DNA of 48,561 nucleotides from Bacillota bacterium (GTDB lineage Bacteria > Bacillota > UBA4882 > UBA8346), in contig JAEZJQ010000068.1 of NCBI GenBank assembly GCA_023436305.1, positions 1-48,561 on the forward strand. Reading direction: 5' to 3'. Under the pieces are notes generated by a model that was given only the letters and a program-made list of their open reading frames with translations, searched no databases and was not told the origin of the DNA. The position numbers and the translations under genes were made by a program. This document shows positions 26,404 through 33,642 of this stretch, piece after piece (position 1 is the stretch's first letter; each line of letters opens with the position of its first letter).

Positions 26404-26497
26404 CTCACTGAACCTTAGCTAACAAAGCCGGGTGTTTTGGAATACACCGTATTGACGACTTAGTTTCCTACAATGATGCAGGACGTTACTCCCTCTA
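26366..26497 (-). promoter_or_regulatory. probable yybP-ykoY manganese riboswitch
   Basis: On the minus strand, in order: GGGAGTAACGTC (from about 26497), AAGTCGTCAATACGG (about 26461-26447), CCGGCTTTGTTAGCTAAGG and GTTCAGTGAGACTC (about 26413-26400). A terminator hairpin follows. Order and spacing resemble the yybP-ykoY Mn2+ aptamer, which has GGGGAGTAG, a GTC(G)TCAA(CA)TAC loop and a GAGAC-type closing strand. This is by memory of the consensus, not a covariance search. It precedes the P-type ATPase-like gene by about 46 bases. Confidence 0.6.
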
Positions 26498-26765
26498 CTT
26501 TTTTGAATTTTTTTTAACTATGATTCGCATGGCAAACAAGTAAAAATTATGTTACATAACCATCATTCTCCATATTTGGTGATTATTACATCGAGAAATA
26601 TTGTTCTTACCATTTATAACGGAATTAACGGCGACTTGGTTCCAATAAAAAATAAAAATGGAGACTTTGGCGGTAGGATTAAGAATTTTTCTAAATATAT
26701 CCAGTCTTAATAGAGAATAAAAAATTTTTGTTTATCAATAATATTGCAGGAAAAGGAGTTTTATC

Positions 26766-26972
26766 ATGACAGTTGCTTCTCAAGTAAAACAGAGTTTGGC
26801 CACTTTGAAAAGTGTCCATGCCTCTTTAAAGGTTTACGCCGAACAAAGCCAGGATCAAGAAGCCAAGTCGGCCTTTCATGAAGCCGACAGGGCCACCGGT
26901 GAGATTATCAATGATTTGGAGGAGCGGTTGAAAGTTTTGGAATTCGAAGAACCGCAATACAAAGGATTATGA
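26766..26972 (+). CDS. DUF1657 domain protein
   Basis: A 68-residue helical protein of the DUF1657 family: SQVKQSLATLKSVHASLKVYAEQSQDQEAK followed by a C-terminal EERLKVLEFEEPQYKG. DUF1657 genes flank SpoVA-type operons in spore-formers, including the mobile SpoVA operon linked to heat-resistant spores. ATG 26766 has AAAAGGAG upstream. GAATA (26715) and CAATAATA (26736), 16 bp apart, could be a forespore sigma-G promoter; this is tentative. A close paralogue ends the operon at 29373. Confidence 0.88.
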   Translation: MTVASQVKQSLATLKSVHASLKVYAEQSQDQEAKSAFHEADRATGEIINDLEERLKVLEFEEPQYKGL

Positions 26973-26985
26973 TCGGGAGAGTATA

Positions 26986-27846
26986 ATGCAAGTTTGGCTG
27001 ATAATTCTACTACGTTCCATTCTTATGTTTATACTGACATTTATTGGAATTCGATTGATGAGCAAACGTCAACCAGCCCGGATGAATGCTTTTCAATTTA
27101 CAAGTTATGTGGTGATCGCCCTCATCGCCGCCTTAGTCGCATTAAATATCATCCCTAACTTGTTTTTTGGAATCTTGGCGTTGGGTGTTTGGATTTTGTT
27201 GCCGGTTGCTCTGGATTATCTGGCGCTTAAAAGCAAATGGATTCATGATCTTTTGAATGGCAAGGAAGCCATTTTAATCAAACACGGTAAAATTATGGAG
27301 GAAAATTTATTCAGGGTAAGGCTTACCGGGGAGGAACTTTTACGGGAGCTTCGTTCGAAAAACGCCTTTAACCTCAGTGATGTGGAATTTGCTATCATGG
27401 AAACCACCGGAGATATCAATGTCTTGCTCAAAGCCGGGCGGAAACCGGTTACTCCCCATGATTTGGCTCAAAAAGTCGCTCCTCAGGCCGAACCGCAAAC
27501 CGTAATTCTTGATGGAAATATCCTGGATGAACCCCTGGCCAGTATGGGCCTGAACCGGGAATGGTTAAGACTGCAATTGGAAAAGATGGGCGTTCCATTA
27601 AACAATGTTTTTATCGGGCAAGTCGATTCCTACGGTGATCTTTATCTTGATCTTTTCGATGATGCGATCCATCTACCACAGCCTAAAGTAAAAGAGATGC
27701 TTTATGCCAATCTGGAAAAAAGCCAGGCTGATTTAACAACATTTGCTTTGGAAACGCAAAACTCGGAAGCTAAAACCATGTATGGCCGGAATGCGGAGAA
27801 ACTAAAATTGCTTCTTGAACGATTGGAACCCTATTTATTACGATAA
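26986..27846 (+). CDS. DUF421 membrane protein with C-terminal DUF1657-like tail
   Basis: 286 residues. Three N-terminal helices (IILLRSILMFILTFIGIRLM, FTSYVVIALIAALVALNII, LFFGILALGVWILLPVALDY) and a YetF-type DUF421 cytoplasmic domain (LNGKEAILIKHGKIMEENL, LRVRLTGEELLRELR, DVEFAIMETTGDINVL). The last 45 residues (NLEKSQADLTTFALETQNSEAK through LERLEPYL) look like the DUF1657 protein encoded at each end of the operon, so this is a fusion. In Bacillus mobile SpoVA operons a gene of this type is the last; here it is second. It is likely made in the forespore. Confidence 0.88.
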   Translation: MQVWLIILLRSILMFILTFIGIRLMSKRQPARMNAFQFTSYVVIALIAALVALNIIPNLFFGILALGVWILLPVALDYLALKSKWIHDLLNGKEAILIKHGKIMEENLFRVRLTGEELLRELRSKNAFNLSDVEFAIMETTGDINVLLKAGRKPVTPHDLAQKVAPQAEPQTVILDGNILDEPLASMGLNREWLRLQLEKMGVPLNNVFIGQVDSYGDLYLDLFDDAIHLPQPKVKEMLYANLEKSQADLTTFALETQNSEAKTMYGRNAEKLKLLLERLEPYLLR

Positions 27847-27860
27847 AAAGGTGTTTGGTT

Positions 27861-27980
27861 TTGGGTATTGACGCCAAAAAGTTTGAACCGGCAAGTTCAG
27901 TGATGATCGTTTACGGGATATTTACCGCCTTTTTAGTGGCAATGATTCAATTAACCATCAAGGCTTTAGGGGGAATGTAA
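27861..27980 (+). pseudogene. spoVAC: remnant of spoVAC (C-terminal helix only)
   Basis: A 39-codon frame from TTG 27861 to TAA 27978-27980, which overlaps the spoVAD ATG (TAATG). It encodes one membrane helix, SSVMIVYGIFTAFLVAMI, and ends KALGGM. From memory this matches the last helix of SpoVAC (GSVILFGTFSAFIVALI...GGL in Bacillus). About 110 residues of SpoVAC, including its first helices, are missing, and SpoVAC is otherwise absent from the cassette. A weak AAGGTG precedes TTG 27861, so a mini-protein could still be made and could keep translation coupled to spoVAD. Confidence 0.6.
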
Positions 27981-28984
27981 TGCTGCAAGGTCATCAAACC
28001 TGGCTCTTTGACCCTCGGCCGGTGATCCGGGCCACCGGTACGGTAGGTGGTCCGTTTGAAGCAAAAGGCGCGATTGCGGAAGATTTTGATATTCTTCATG
28101 GCGATATCTGGCTGGGGGAAACGAGTTTCGAAAAAGCGGAAAGAAAATTTTTGGAGCAAGCATGCGAAATTGCCATTAATAAAGCGGGATTAAAGAAAGC
28201 GGACGTTCAATTGTTTCTCTGCGGCGATTTGATGAATCAGATTATTTCCAGTAGTTTCGCCGCCCGGACGCTGGGAGTGCCTTTCTTAGGATTATACGGA
28301 GCCTGCTCCAGCTCCATGGAGGGGTTGGCTATTGCAGGTTCCTTAATTAGCGGAGGTTATGCCCAAAATGCATTGGTTGCTACCTCCAGTCATAATGCCG
28401 CCAGTGAAAAACAATTCCGCTATCCCACCGAATACGGTTCCCAGAAACCCCCCACCGCCCAATGGACAGTTACCGGAGCCGGAGCCGCTATGCTGACACC
28501 TGATGGAGTAGGTCCAAAAGTGGCTGCGGCGACTATCGGACGAATAATCGATATGGGAATCTCCGATCCGTTCAATATGGGTGGCGCCATGGCGCCGGCG
28601 GCGGCGGACACCATTGAGGCTCATTTTCGGGATCTAGGCCGTGATCCGTCATATTATGACCTGATTGCCACCGGAGATCTTGGCCGGGTAGGACACCAAA
28701 TTGCCGCCGATTTACTGGAGAAACATGGTATACACATTCCCAAAGAAAAGTTCACCGATTGCGGGTTATTAATCTATAAGCAAGACCAGCCGGTATTCGC
28801 AGGAGCAAGCGGATGCGCCTGCTCAGCCACAGTTACTTACGGGCATTTCCTGAAAAGGATGCGTAATGGTGAACTGAAAAAAATATTGATAATAGCCACC
28901 GGTGCGCTTCTTTCACCTCTCTCCTATCAGCAAAAGGAGAGTATACCATGTATTGCCCATGCGGTAGCCATTGAATCGGATTAG
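27980..28984 (+). CDS. spoVAD: stage V sporulation protein AD (SpoVAD-type)
   Basis: A 334-residue thiolase-fold protein that binds dipicolinic acid and takes part in its uptake into the spore core. Landmarks: VIRATGTVGGPFEAKG, VQLFLCGDLMNQI, FLGLYGACSSSMEGLAIAGS, TSSHNAASEKQFRYPTEYG, TAQWTVTGAGAAML, and near the C-terminus ASGCACSATVTYGHFL. All these are usual for SpoVAD and the length is normal. Its start overlaps the stop of the spoVAC remnant (TAATG), so translation is probably coupled. It has no thiolase catalytic role in the family. Confidence 0.95.
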   Translation: MLQGHQTWLFDPRPVIRATGTVGGPFEAKGAIAEDFDILHGDIWLGETSFEKAERKFLEQACEIAINKAGLKKADVQLFLCGDLMNQIISSSFAARTLGVPFLGLYGACSSSMEGLAIAGSLISGGYAQNALVATSSHNAASEKQFRYPTEYGSQKPPTAQWTVTGAGAAMLTPDGVGPKVAAATIGRIIDMGISDPFNMGGAMAPAAADTIEAHFRDLGRDPSYYDLIATGDLGRVGHQIAADLLEKHGIHIPKEKFTDCGLLIYKQDQPVFAGASGCACSATVTYGHFLKRMRNGELKKILIIATGALLSPLSYQQKESIPCIAHAVAIESD

Positions 28985-28996
28985 GGGGATAATACT

Positions 28997-29350
28997 TTGG
29001 AGAAATTTATTTTCGCATTTTTAGTCGGTGGGAGCATCTGTGTCATTGGGCAGTTGTTAATGGATATTTTTAAGCTGACACCGGCCCATACCATGTGTAC
29101 CTTAGTGGTTGCGGGAGCTGTATTGGGAGGTTTAGGTTTATATGAACCAATGATTAAATTTGCCGGAGCGGGCGCTTCGGTTCCCATCAGCAGCTTTGGA
29201 AATTCGCTTCTTAAAGGCGCTTTGGCTGAAGCTGAACGTACCGGTTTTATCGGAATTCTGACCGGAATTTTTGAAGTGACCAGCGCCGGGGTATCCGCCG
29301 CAATTATCTTTGGTTTTTTGGGGGCATTATTGTTTAAGCCGAAAGGGTAA
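28997..29350 (+). CDS. spoVAE: stage V sporulation protein AE (SpoVAEb-type)
   Basis: A 117-residue membrane protein with three to four helices: FAFLVGGSICVIGQLLMDI, MCTLVVAGAVLGGLGLYEPM, FAGAGASVPISSFGNSLLKG and TSAGVSAAIIFGFLGALLF. It is homologous to SpoVAC and shares its GGxICVIGQLL and GAGASVPISSFGN signatures. It takes part in dipicolinate-channel function in the spore inner membrane. TTG 28997 is chosen with GGGGGAT upstream. It may partly replace the missing SpoVAC in this cassette. Confidence 0.93.
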   Translation: MEKFIFAFLVGGSICVIGQLLMDIFKLTPAHTMCTLVVAGAVLGGLGLYEPMIKFAGAGASVPISSFGNSLLKGALAEAERTGFIGILTGIFEVTSAGVSAAIIFGFLGALLFKPKG

Positions 29351-29372
29351 TTCGATTCAAGGAGGTGAAAAA

Positions 29373-29576
29373 ATGACCGTTGGAACTCAAATGCAAAAAG
29401 CGATTGCCAGTGTTGAAAGCGTGTCCGCCAGTATGAAAACCTATGCTCTGGAAACTCAGGACCAACAAGCCAAGCAAATGTTTCAACAATTGGCCCAAAC
29501 CTTTGACGGAGCGCTTAATACACTGAAACAACGACAGGCTTATATTGAGCAGCAAGAACCGCAATATAAACAATGA
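29373..29576 (+). CDS. DUF1657 domain protein (second copy)
   Basis: 67 residues, a paralogue of the gene at 26766: GTQMQKAIASVESVSASMKTYALETQDQQAK, then QQEPQYKQ, as in the first copy's EEPQYKG. ATG 29373 has a consensus AAGGAGGTG. It closes the SpoVA-type cassette; the tail of a second activase gene follows it. Helical, soluble, function unknown. Confidence 0.88.
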   Translation: MTVGTQMQKAIASVESVSASMKTYALETQDQQAKQMFQQLAQTFDGALNTLKQRQAYIEQQEPQYKQ

Positions 29577-29610
29577 ATTAACAGGGTACCGGGATTATTC
29601 ATTTTAGACT

Positions 29611-29685
29611 AAAATTATCGCAGTTTGGGATGATAAATGTGGACGTTACAATGAAAGCATTTCAGCTTACGGTCTGAACAGATGA
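29611..29685 (+). pseudogene. stray copy of the activase C-terminus
   Basis: Frame from 29611 to TGA 29683-29685 reads KIIAVWDDKCGRYNESIS AYGLNR. The end of the activase at 25574-25634 reads KIIAVWGDKCGRYSENISA. The DNA is also similar. It has no start or upstream domain, so it is the 3' end of a lost paralogue or of a duplication. It overlaps the start of the next gene by four bases. Confidence 0.7.
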
Positions 29686-31595
29686 TAAAAAGACGTCCAC
29701 TTTTCGTCCCACTTTTCTTTCTGTTAGCTTTTCTGATTATGATTCCTTTTACAGCCAGTTCCGTGGCAATACAACCGCGATTGGTCATCCTTGATCTGCC
29801 TTATCTTGACTTACAAAAACTCTCCACAGATTATCCAAATCTAAAGCAACTTGCTTCAACCGGGTCAACCGGATTGGTGAGAATCCCGCTAACCTCGGCG
29901 GCTAATAATTCCAACCCATTTATACAACGCACTATCGAACAAATTGCTTCGAAACGAGCAATCAAAACTGTTTTTATTGGTAATAAAGAACAAAATTCGC
30001 TTCACCAATCCTGTACAGCTATGGTTATTAACGGAGATAATCGCTTCAGGCTTACCGGTGATTTAAAAACCGGCGCCAATATGATCGTAAAGTATTACCG
30101 GATTTACCGGGAACAAGCCGGGGTCATTCTGATCACCTTGGGTAAAAGTCGTTTTAACTCGGATAAAGAAAAGTATTTTCAGCAAAAAATTGCGGATTAC
30201 TATGATTATCTGATTTCCCGTATTTCCGCCGAAACCGATTTTAATAATACTCTTTTAATGATTTGTTCTTCTCAGCCACCGGATCAGCTTACCGTTATGA
30301 ATTCAGCATTAACACCCATCATTCTTAAAGGATTGAATTTTACAACAGGAATTTTATATTCTCCCAGCACCCGTAAAGGCGGAATCCTGACCTTTAACGA
30401 TCTCCGCTCGCTTATTTTTAGATTTCAAGATCCTAAAAATAAAACAATGCTTTCAATCGCAAGCATACCCGGCAAATGGCGTACAGTTGCCGATAATCAG
30501 CACGCATTGATGAAAAACTACGCCATCCGTTGGCCAGTTCTTACGATTTATGGATATTTGCTGATTGGGGTAGTTTTATTATTAATCGGAGGATTTGTCT
30601 TTCATTTACACCGAGGATTCATTGAATTTTCAGCTTGGAGTTTCTTATATTTGCTTACCATTCCAGCTGCTTTTTTACTCGAGGCATTGTTTGATCCCTT
30701 GAATTGGAAATCGATTACAATTTTTACTTGCTTTATTTCCGGTATCCTGTTTTTATTCTCATATTTCTTTTCGGGGAGAAGCTTATCAAAAACACTTTTA
30801 TTCATCGCATTTCTTACCACAGGGACCATGGTTATTGACGGTTTGCTTAACGGTTATTACGAACATAAATCTTTTTTAGGGTACTCCGTAGTCGCCGGCG
30901 CCCGGTATTACGGAATCGGAAATGAATATATGGGCATATTGTTGGGATCTTACATTGCGGGAGTTGCTTTGAGCCTTCAGAACTTAAAGCAATGGCGGCG
31001 GGAGATTTTGTGGTCCGCTACAATCCTCATTAGCTTAATCCTTATTCATCCGCATTTCGGAGCTGACGTAGGCGGAGGAATCACAGCATTGATGGGTTTA
31101 GGCATTACGAATTTCTTGTGGTTAAAACAACCCATCCGTTTTAAGGAGAGCGTTGGGCTCAGCCTTTTGACATTATTTATTTTTATTTTAATGGGAGCTT
31201 TGGATTTATACGTTTATAAAAGTTCGATGAGCCATTTGGGAAAGTTGTTATTGTCGGTCCAAAATAATGGGATGGGAGTATTCATGGACTTGGTAATCCG
31301 GAAAATGGCTCTAAATTTACGTCTGATAAGCAGTATGCCGCTGGCGATAATTTTAATTGGAGCCCTTTTAGCAATACCACTTCTCTATCGATTCCCACCC
31401 CGTTCTATCAAAGAATTAACCGAAAAATATCCCGCAACCATGTCTGGTTTCGTTGGATTAGCAATAACTGCTCTCATCGGCTTAGTATCGAATGATTCGG
31501 GAATTGTTTCAGCGGCCATGACCTTCTTGTTTGGTCTCGGTTTGATAATCGTCCTGGCTATGAAAGAATATTTCAGAATAAGCACCACCAATTAA
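29682..31595 (+). CDS. large polytopic membrane protein with extracytoplasmic N-terminal domain
   Basis: 637 residues. A signal/anchor helix (LFFLLAFLIMIPFTASSVA) leads to a soluble domain (about 30-280) whose VILDLPYLDLQKLSTDYPN and ANMIVKYYRI recall alkaline-phosphatase-superfamily topology, without visible metal ligands. Some ten helices follow, with two conserved-looking segments: VVAGARYYGIGNEYMGILLG and IHPHFGADVGGGITALMGLG, and near the end SNDSGIVSAAMTFLFG. The charged residues inside helices (E, H, D) hint at a catalytic or transport role. I know it only as a hypothetical family of Firmicutes. ATG 29682 lacks a clear ribosome binding site and overlaps the activase tail. Confidence 0.75.
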   Translation: MIKRRPLFVPLFFLLAFLIMIPFTASSVAIQPRLVILDLPYLDLQKLSTDYPNLKQLASTGSTGLVRIPLTSAANNSNPFIQRTIEQIASKRAIKTVFIGNKEQNSLHQSCTAMVINGDNRFRLTGDLKTGANMIVKYYRIYREQAGVILITLGKSRFNSDKEKYFQQKIADYYDYLISRISAETDFNNTLLMICSSQPPDQLTVMNSALTPIILKGLNFTTGILYSPSTRKGGILTFNDLRSLIFRFQDPKNKTMLSIASIPGKWRTVADNQHALMKNYAIRWPVLTIYGYLLIGVVLLLIGGFVFHLHRGFIEFSAWSFLYLLTIPAAFLLEALFDPLNWKSITIFTCFISGILFLFSYFFSGRSLSKTLLFIAFLTTGTMVIDGLLNGYYEHKSFLGYSVVAGARYYGIGNEYMGILLGSYIAGVALSLQNLKQWRREILWSATILISLILIHPHFGADVGGGITALMGLGITNFLWLKQPIRFKESVGLSLLTLFIFILMGALDLYVYKSSMSHLGKLLLSVQNNGMGVFMDLVIRKMALNLRLISSMPLAIILIGALLAIPLLYRFPPRSIKELTEKYPATMSGFVGLAITALIGLVSNDSGIVSAAMTFLFGLGLIIVLAMKEYFRISTTN

Positions 31596-31642
31596 CCTAT
31601 CTTCCCGGTAACTTTAAATACGATATACTGAACTGAATTTTT

Positions 31643-32056
31643 TTAAATATCCAGCAGCCGTTTCTCCCCCTCCAGATGCCTGATCTCTTCAACATCTTGA
31701 GTACATTCCATGCAACCCAAATAATTACCCTGTTCATCACGGAGAGCATAAAATTCAATCAGAATTTTATGGGGTTTTCCTTTTGACCCCAATGGGACCG
31801 GCAGATCAATCCAAAACCTGGCCTTGTCCCGTGTTCCGGCTTTCATTTCATTTACGATTGCTTCAACCTTGGGTAAGCTCTGTGGGGGATGGCAATTTCG
31901 AAAATTTAATCCCATACAAGTCAACGGCCTGATAAATAAGCGCTCTCCATGCTTGTTCCAGCCGACTACTTCATCATTCGCATCAATGATGGTAATCTCC
32001 AAGGGTACGGTTTCGAACATAGCTTTGACCATGGCTTCGTTTAATTGTTCGAGCAT
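31643..32056 (-). CDS. PAS-domain protein (DUF438/PAS_10 type)
   Basis: 138 residues with one PAS domain: VPLEITIIDANDEVVGWN, RLFIRPLTCMGLNFRNCHPPQSL, VEAIVNEMKAGTRDKARFWID, LIEFYALRDEQGNYLGCMECTQD and a C-terminal EGEKRLLDI. The CHPPxS motif and these segments match the PAS part of DUF438 proteins of anaerobes, which may bind a cofactor; the ligand is not established. ATG 32056 has GGAGGGATGATC upstream. It is divergent from a decayed relative of the same system at 32350-33346. Confidence 0.82.
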   Translation of the reverse strand: MLEQLNEAMVKAMFETVPLEITIIDANDEVVGWNKHGERLFIRPLTCMGLNFRNCHPPQSLPKVEAIVNEMKAGTRDKARFWIDLPVPLGSKGKPHKILIEFYALRDEQGNYLGCMECTQDVEEIRHLEGEKRLLDI

Positions 32057-32269
32057 TTGATCATCCCTCCTGTTTTGCCTGATTTTCCACCTGAAAACAA
32101 CACGCATACGATTAACCGATTTTTTTATTCATATATTAAACTATAAATAATTTCTTGAATTATTAGCCGCAGCAATTATGAACTCCTCATTGCATACGCA
32201 ATTATATTAGTATTTAAATACTTAAATGTCAATATTAAATATAGCCAAGTGTCCTCCCTTTCTTTAAAC

Positions 32270-32285
32270 TGTGTTTCAAATCACA
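32270..32285 (+). promoter_or_regulatory. Crp/Fnr-type operator before the DUF1858-cupin-PAS genes
   Basis: TGTGTTTCAAATCACA, one mismatch from the palindromes at 35391 and 42481. Its centre (32277.5) is 29.5 bp before a possible -10 box TAGAAT (32307-32312), the same distance as at two other sites. This is the class II activator position (-41.5). Confidence 0.65.
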
Positions 32286-32349
32286 GTTTTAGTTTTCTAG
32301 ATATAGTAGAATCTAATCAAGTAAAAGATCTAAATGGAGGGATGTTTTA

Positions 32350-32585
32350 TGGATATAGTAATCAACTTTTCAAAAACCGTCTTCAAATATGCAGGGAAAA
32401 CCCGGAGGTCATCGAAATCATGAAAGAACTAGGGTTTACCGACATAACCAATCCGGGCATGTTAAATACTGCGGGACGTTTTATGACGATTTCCCAAAGG
32501 AGCCGCTATGAAAGGAATCGGATTGGATAGAATAAAAGAGGCCTTTCGTGCCCACGGTTATCAAATCAAAGCAGAGGAGGTTTAA
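32350..32585 (+). pseudogene. DUF1858/DUF438 N-terminal domain gene, two frameshifts
   Basis: Starting from ATG 32350 (after GGAGGG) the frame MDIVINFSKTVF breaks at about 32384 and continues ICRENPEVIEIMKELGFTDI and NPGMLNTAGRFMTI in another frame. It breaks again at ATTTCCC (about 32490) and ends PKGAAMKGIGLDRIKEAF...EEV before TAA. Together they make the DUF1858-like opening of DUF438 proteins (about 78 residues). Both breaks are one-base indels. It lies behind the Crp/Fnr-type operator and just before the cupin gene. Confidence 0.7.
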
Positions 32586-32589
32586 AAAA

Positions 32590-32931
32590 ATGGATCAACA
32601 TTTTATCAAAAACATTGATTTTAAAAAAGCTTTACCCCTGGAAACACTGGTGGAATACCAAACCGGGCAGGTTGTCAGCCGTACCCTGGCGCAAGGAAAA
32701 CCGTTAAGTCTTACTTTATTTGCTTTTGATCAAGGGGAAGAGATCAGTTCCCATTCATCCTCCGGTGATGCTATGGTATATATTATCGATGGCGAGGCGG
32801 AGATAACCATCGGCAGCGAAAAGTTTCAGCTAAAAAAAGGAGAAACCATCGTCATGCCTGCCGGAATTCCCCACGCGCTCCTGGCGGTGGAACGGTTTAA
32901 AATGTTTTTAGTGGTCGTTTTCAGCCTATAA
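32590..32931 (+). CDS. cupin domain protein
   Basis: A 113-residue single-domain cupin. Motif 1 is SSHSSSGDAMVYIIDGEAEI, motif 2 is LKKGETIVMPAGIPHALLA. Histidines and the acidic residue sit where a metal is normally bound, although motif 1 has only one of the usual two histidines. ATG 32590 follows GAGGAGG in the end of the DUF1858 remnant. The gene is intact between two decayed genes and, by its position behind the 32270 operator, belongs to the inferred regulon. Confidence 0.85.
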   Translation: MDQHFIKNIDFKKALPLETLVEYQTGQVVSRTLAQGKPLSLTLFAFDQGEEISSHSSSGDAMVYIIDGEAEITIGSEKFQLKKGETIVMPAGIPHALLAVERFKMFLVVVFSL

Positions 32932-32953
32932 TAATTGATGAGGAGGGATTATA

Positions 32954-33346
32954 ATGAGTGAATTGTCTAGACACTTTTCACAAAGATGACCGAAAGGAAA
33001 ATCTGAATCTCTTGTCCGAAGATTTGGATTTGCTGTGGCAGACCGTCAAATATTTTCCCCAGGGCAAGGAACGGATCTTTCCACGGACAAAAACGGTTAT
33101 CGGCAGAAATGTGCGGAACTGCCATCCCCCGTGCCAGCGTTCATATCGTCGAGAAAAGCCGGGCGAAAAGATCATGAGGACTTCTGGATCAAAATGGGGC
33201 CGCGCTATGTCTATATCCGCTATTTTGCCGTCCGCAACGAAAAAGGAGACTATATGGGGACCATGGAAGTTACCCAGGATATCCGGCCGATTCAGGAAAT
33301 CACCGGGGAAAAAAGGTTGTTGGCGGAGGCTGCACTGGATGGGTAG
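32954..33346 (+). pseudogene. PAS-domain (DUF438-type) gene with several frameshifts
   Basis: From ATG 32954 (after GGAGGG) fragments in different frames read DDRKENLNLLSEDLDLLW, IFPRTKTVIGRNVRNCHPP, RKAGRKDHEDFWIKMGPRY, then VRNEKGDYMGTMEVTQDIRP and ITGEKRLLAEAALDG. This is the same PAS type as the intact gene at 31643-32056. At least three shifts are needed, so it is not functional. Confidence 0.75.
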
Positions 33347-33642
33347 GAAGCGTCGTTAAGATTACCAGGCGGGATTTCCACCCGCTAAACTATGTGGCCC
33401 TTTTCCCGGCCGCACCACAAAATTTAAGACATTCATCTCAAATACTATTACATTTGGTCTCAATCACCTAACGTTTGGTAAAAATTACTTAACGTTTCAG
33501 TAGCGCCTTAAAGATGATGTCTATTTTGGTTGGGTTCTGTGAATCGTAGACACAAAACGATTCGCCGTTATGCCCAGCTCCGGTTCGTTCATGCCTTTCA
33601 ATTTCTTGATTGAATTTTTCTGAATACTCGGGAATTAAGTGA
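33347..33642. other. gap with hairpins and an unidentified coding remnant
   Basis: 296 bp between the PAS pseudogene and hcp. GCGGG/CCCGC (33369-33386 region) may be a terminator. TAACGTTT occurs twice within 40 bp (about 33470, 33492). On the minus strand a 53-codon open stretch without a start (FNQEIERHERTGAGHNGESF and onward to 33489) looks like the end of a lost gene that I do not recognise. Confidence 0.35.
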
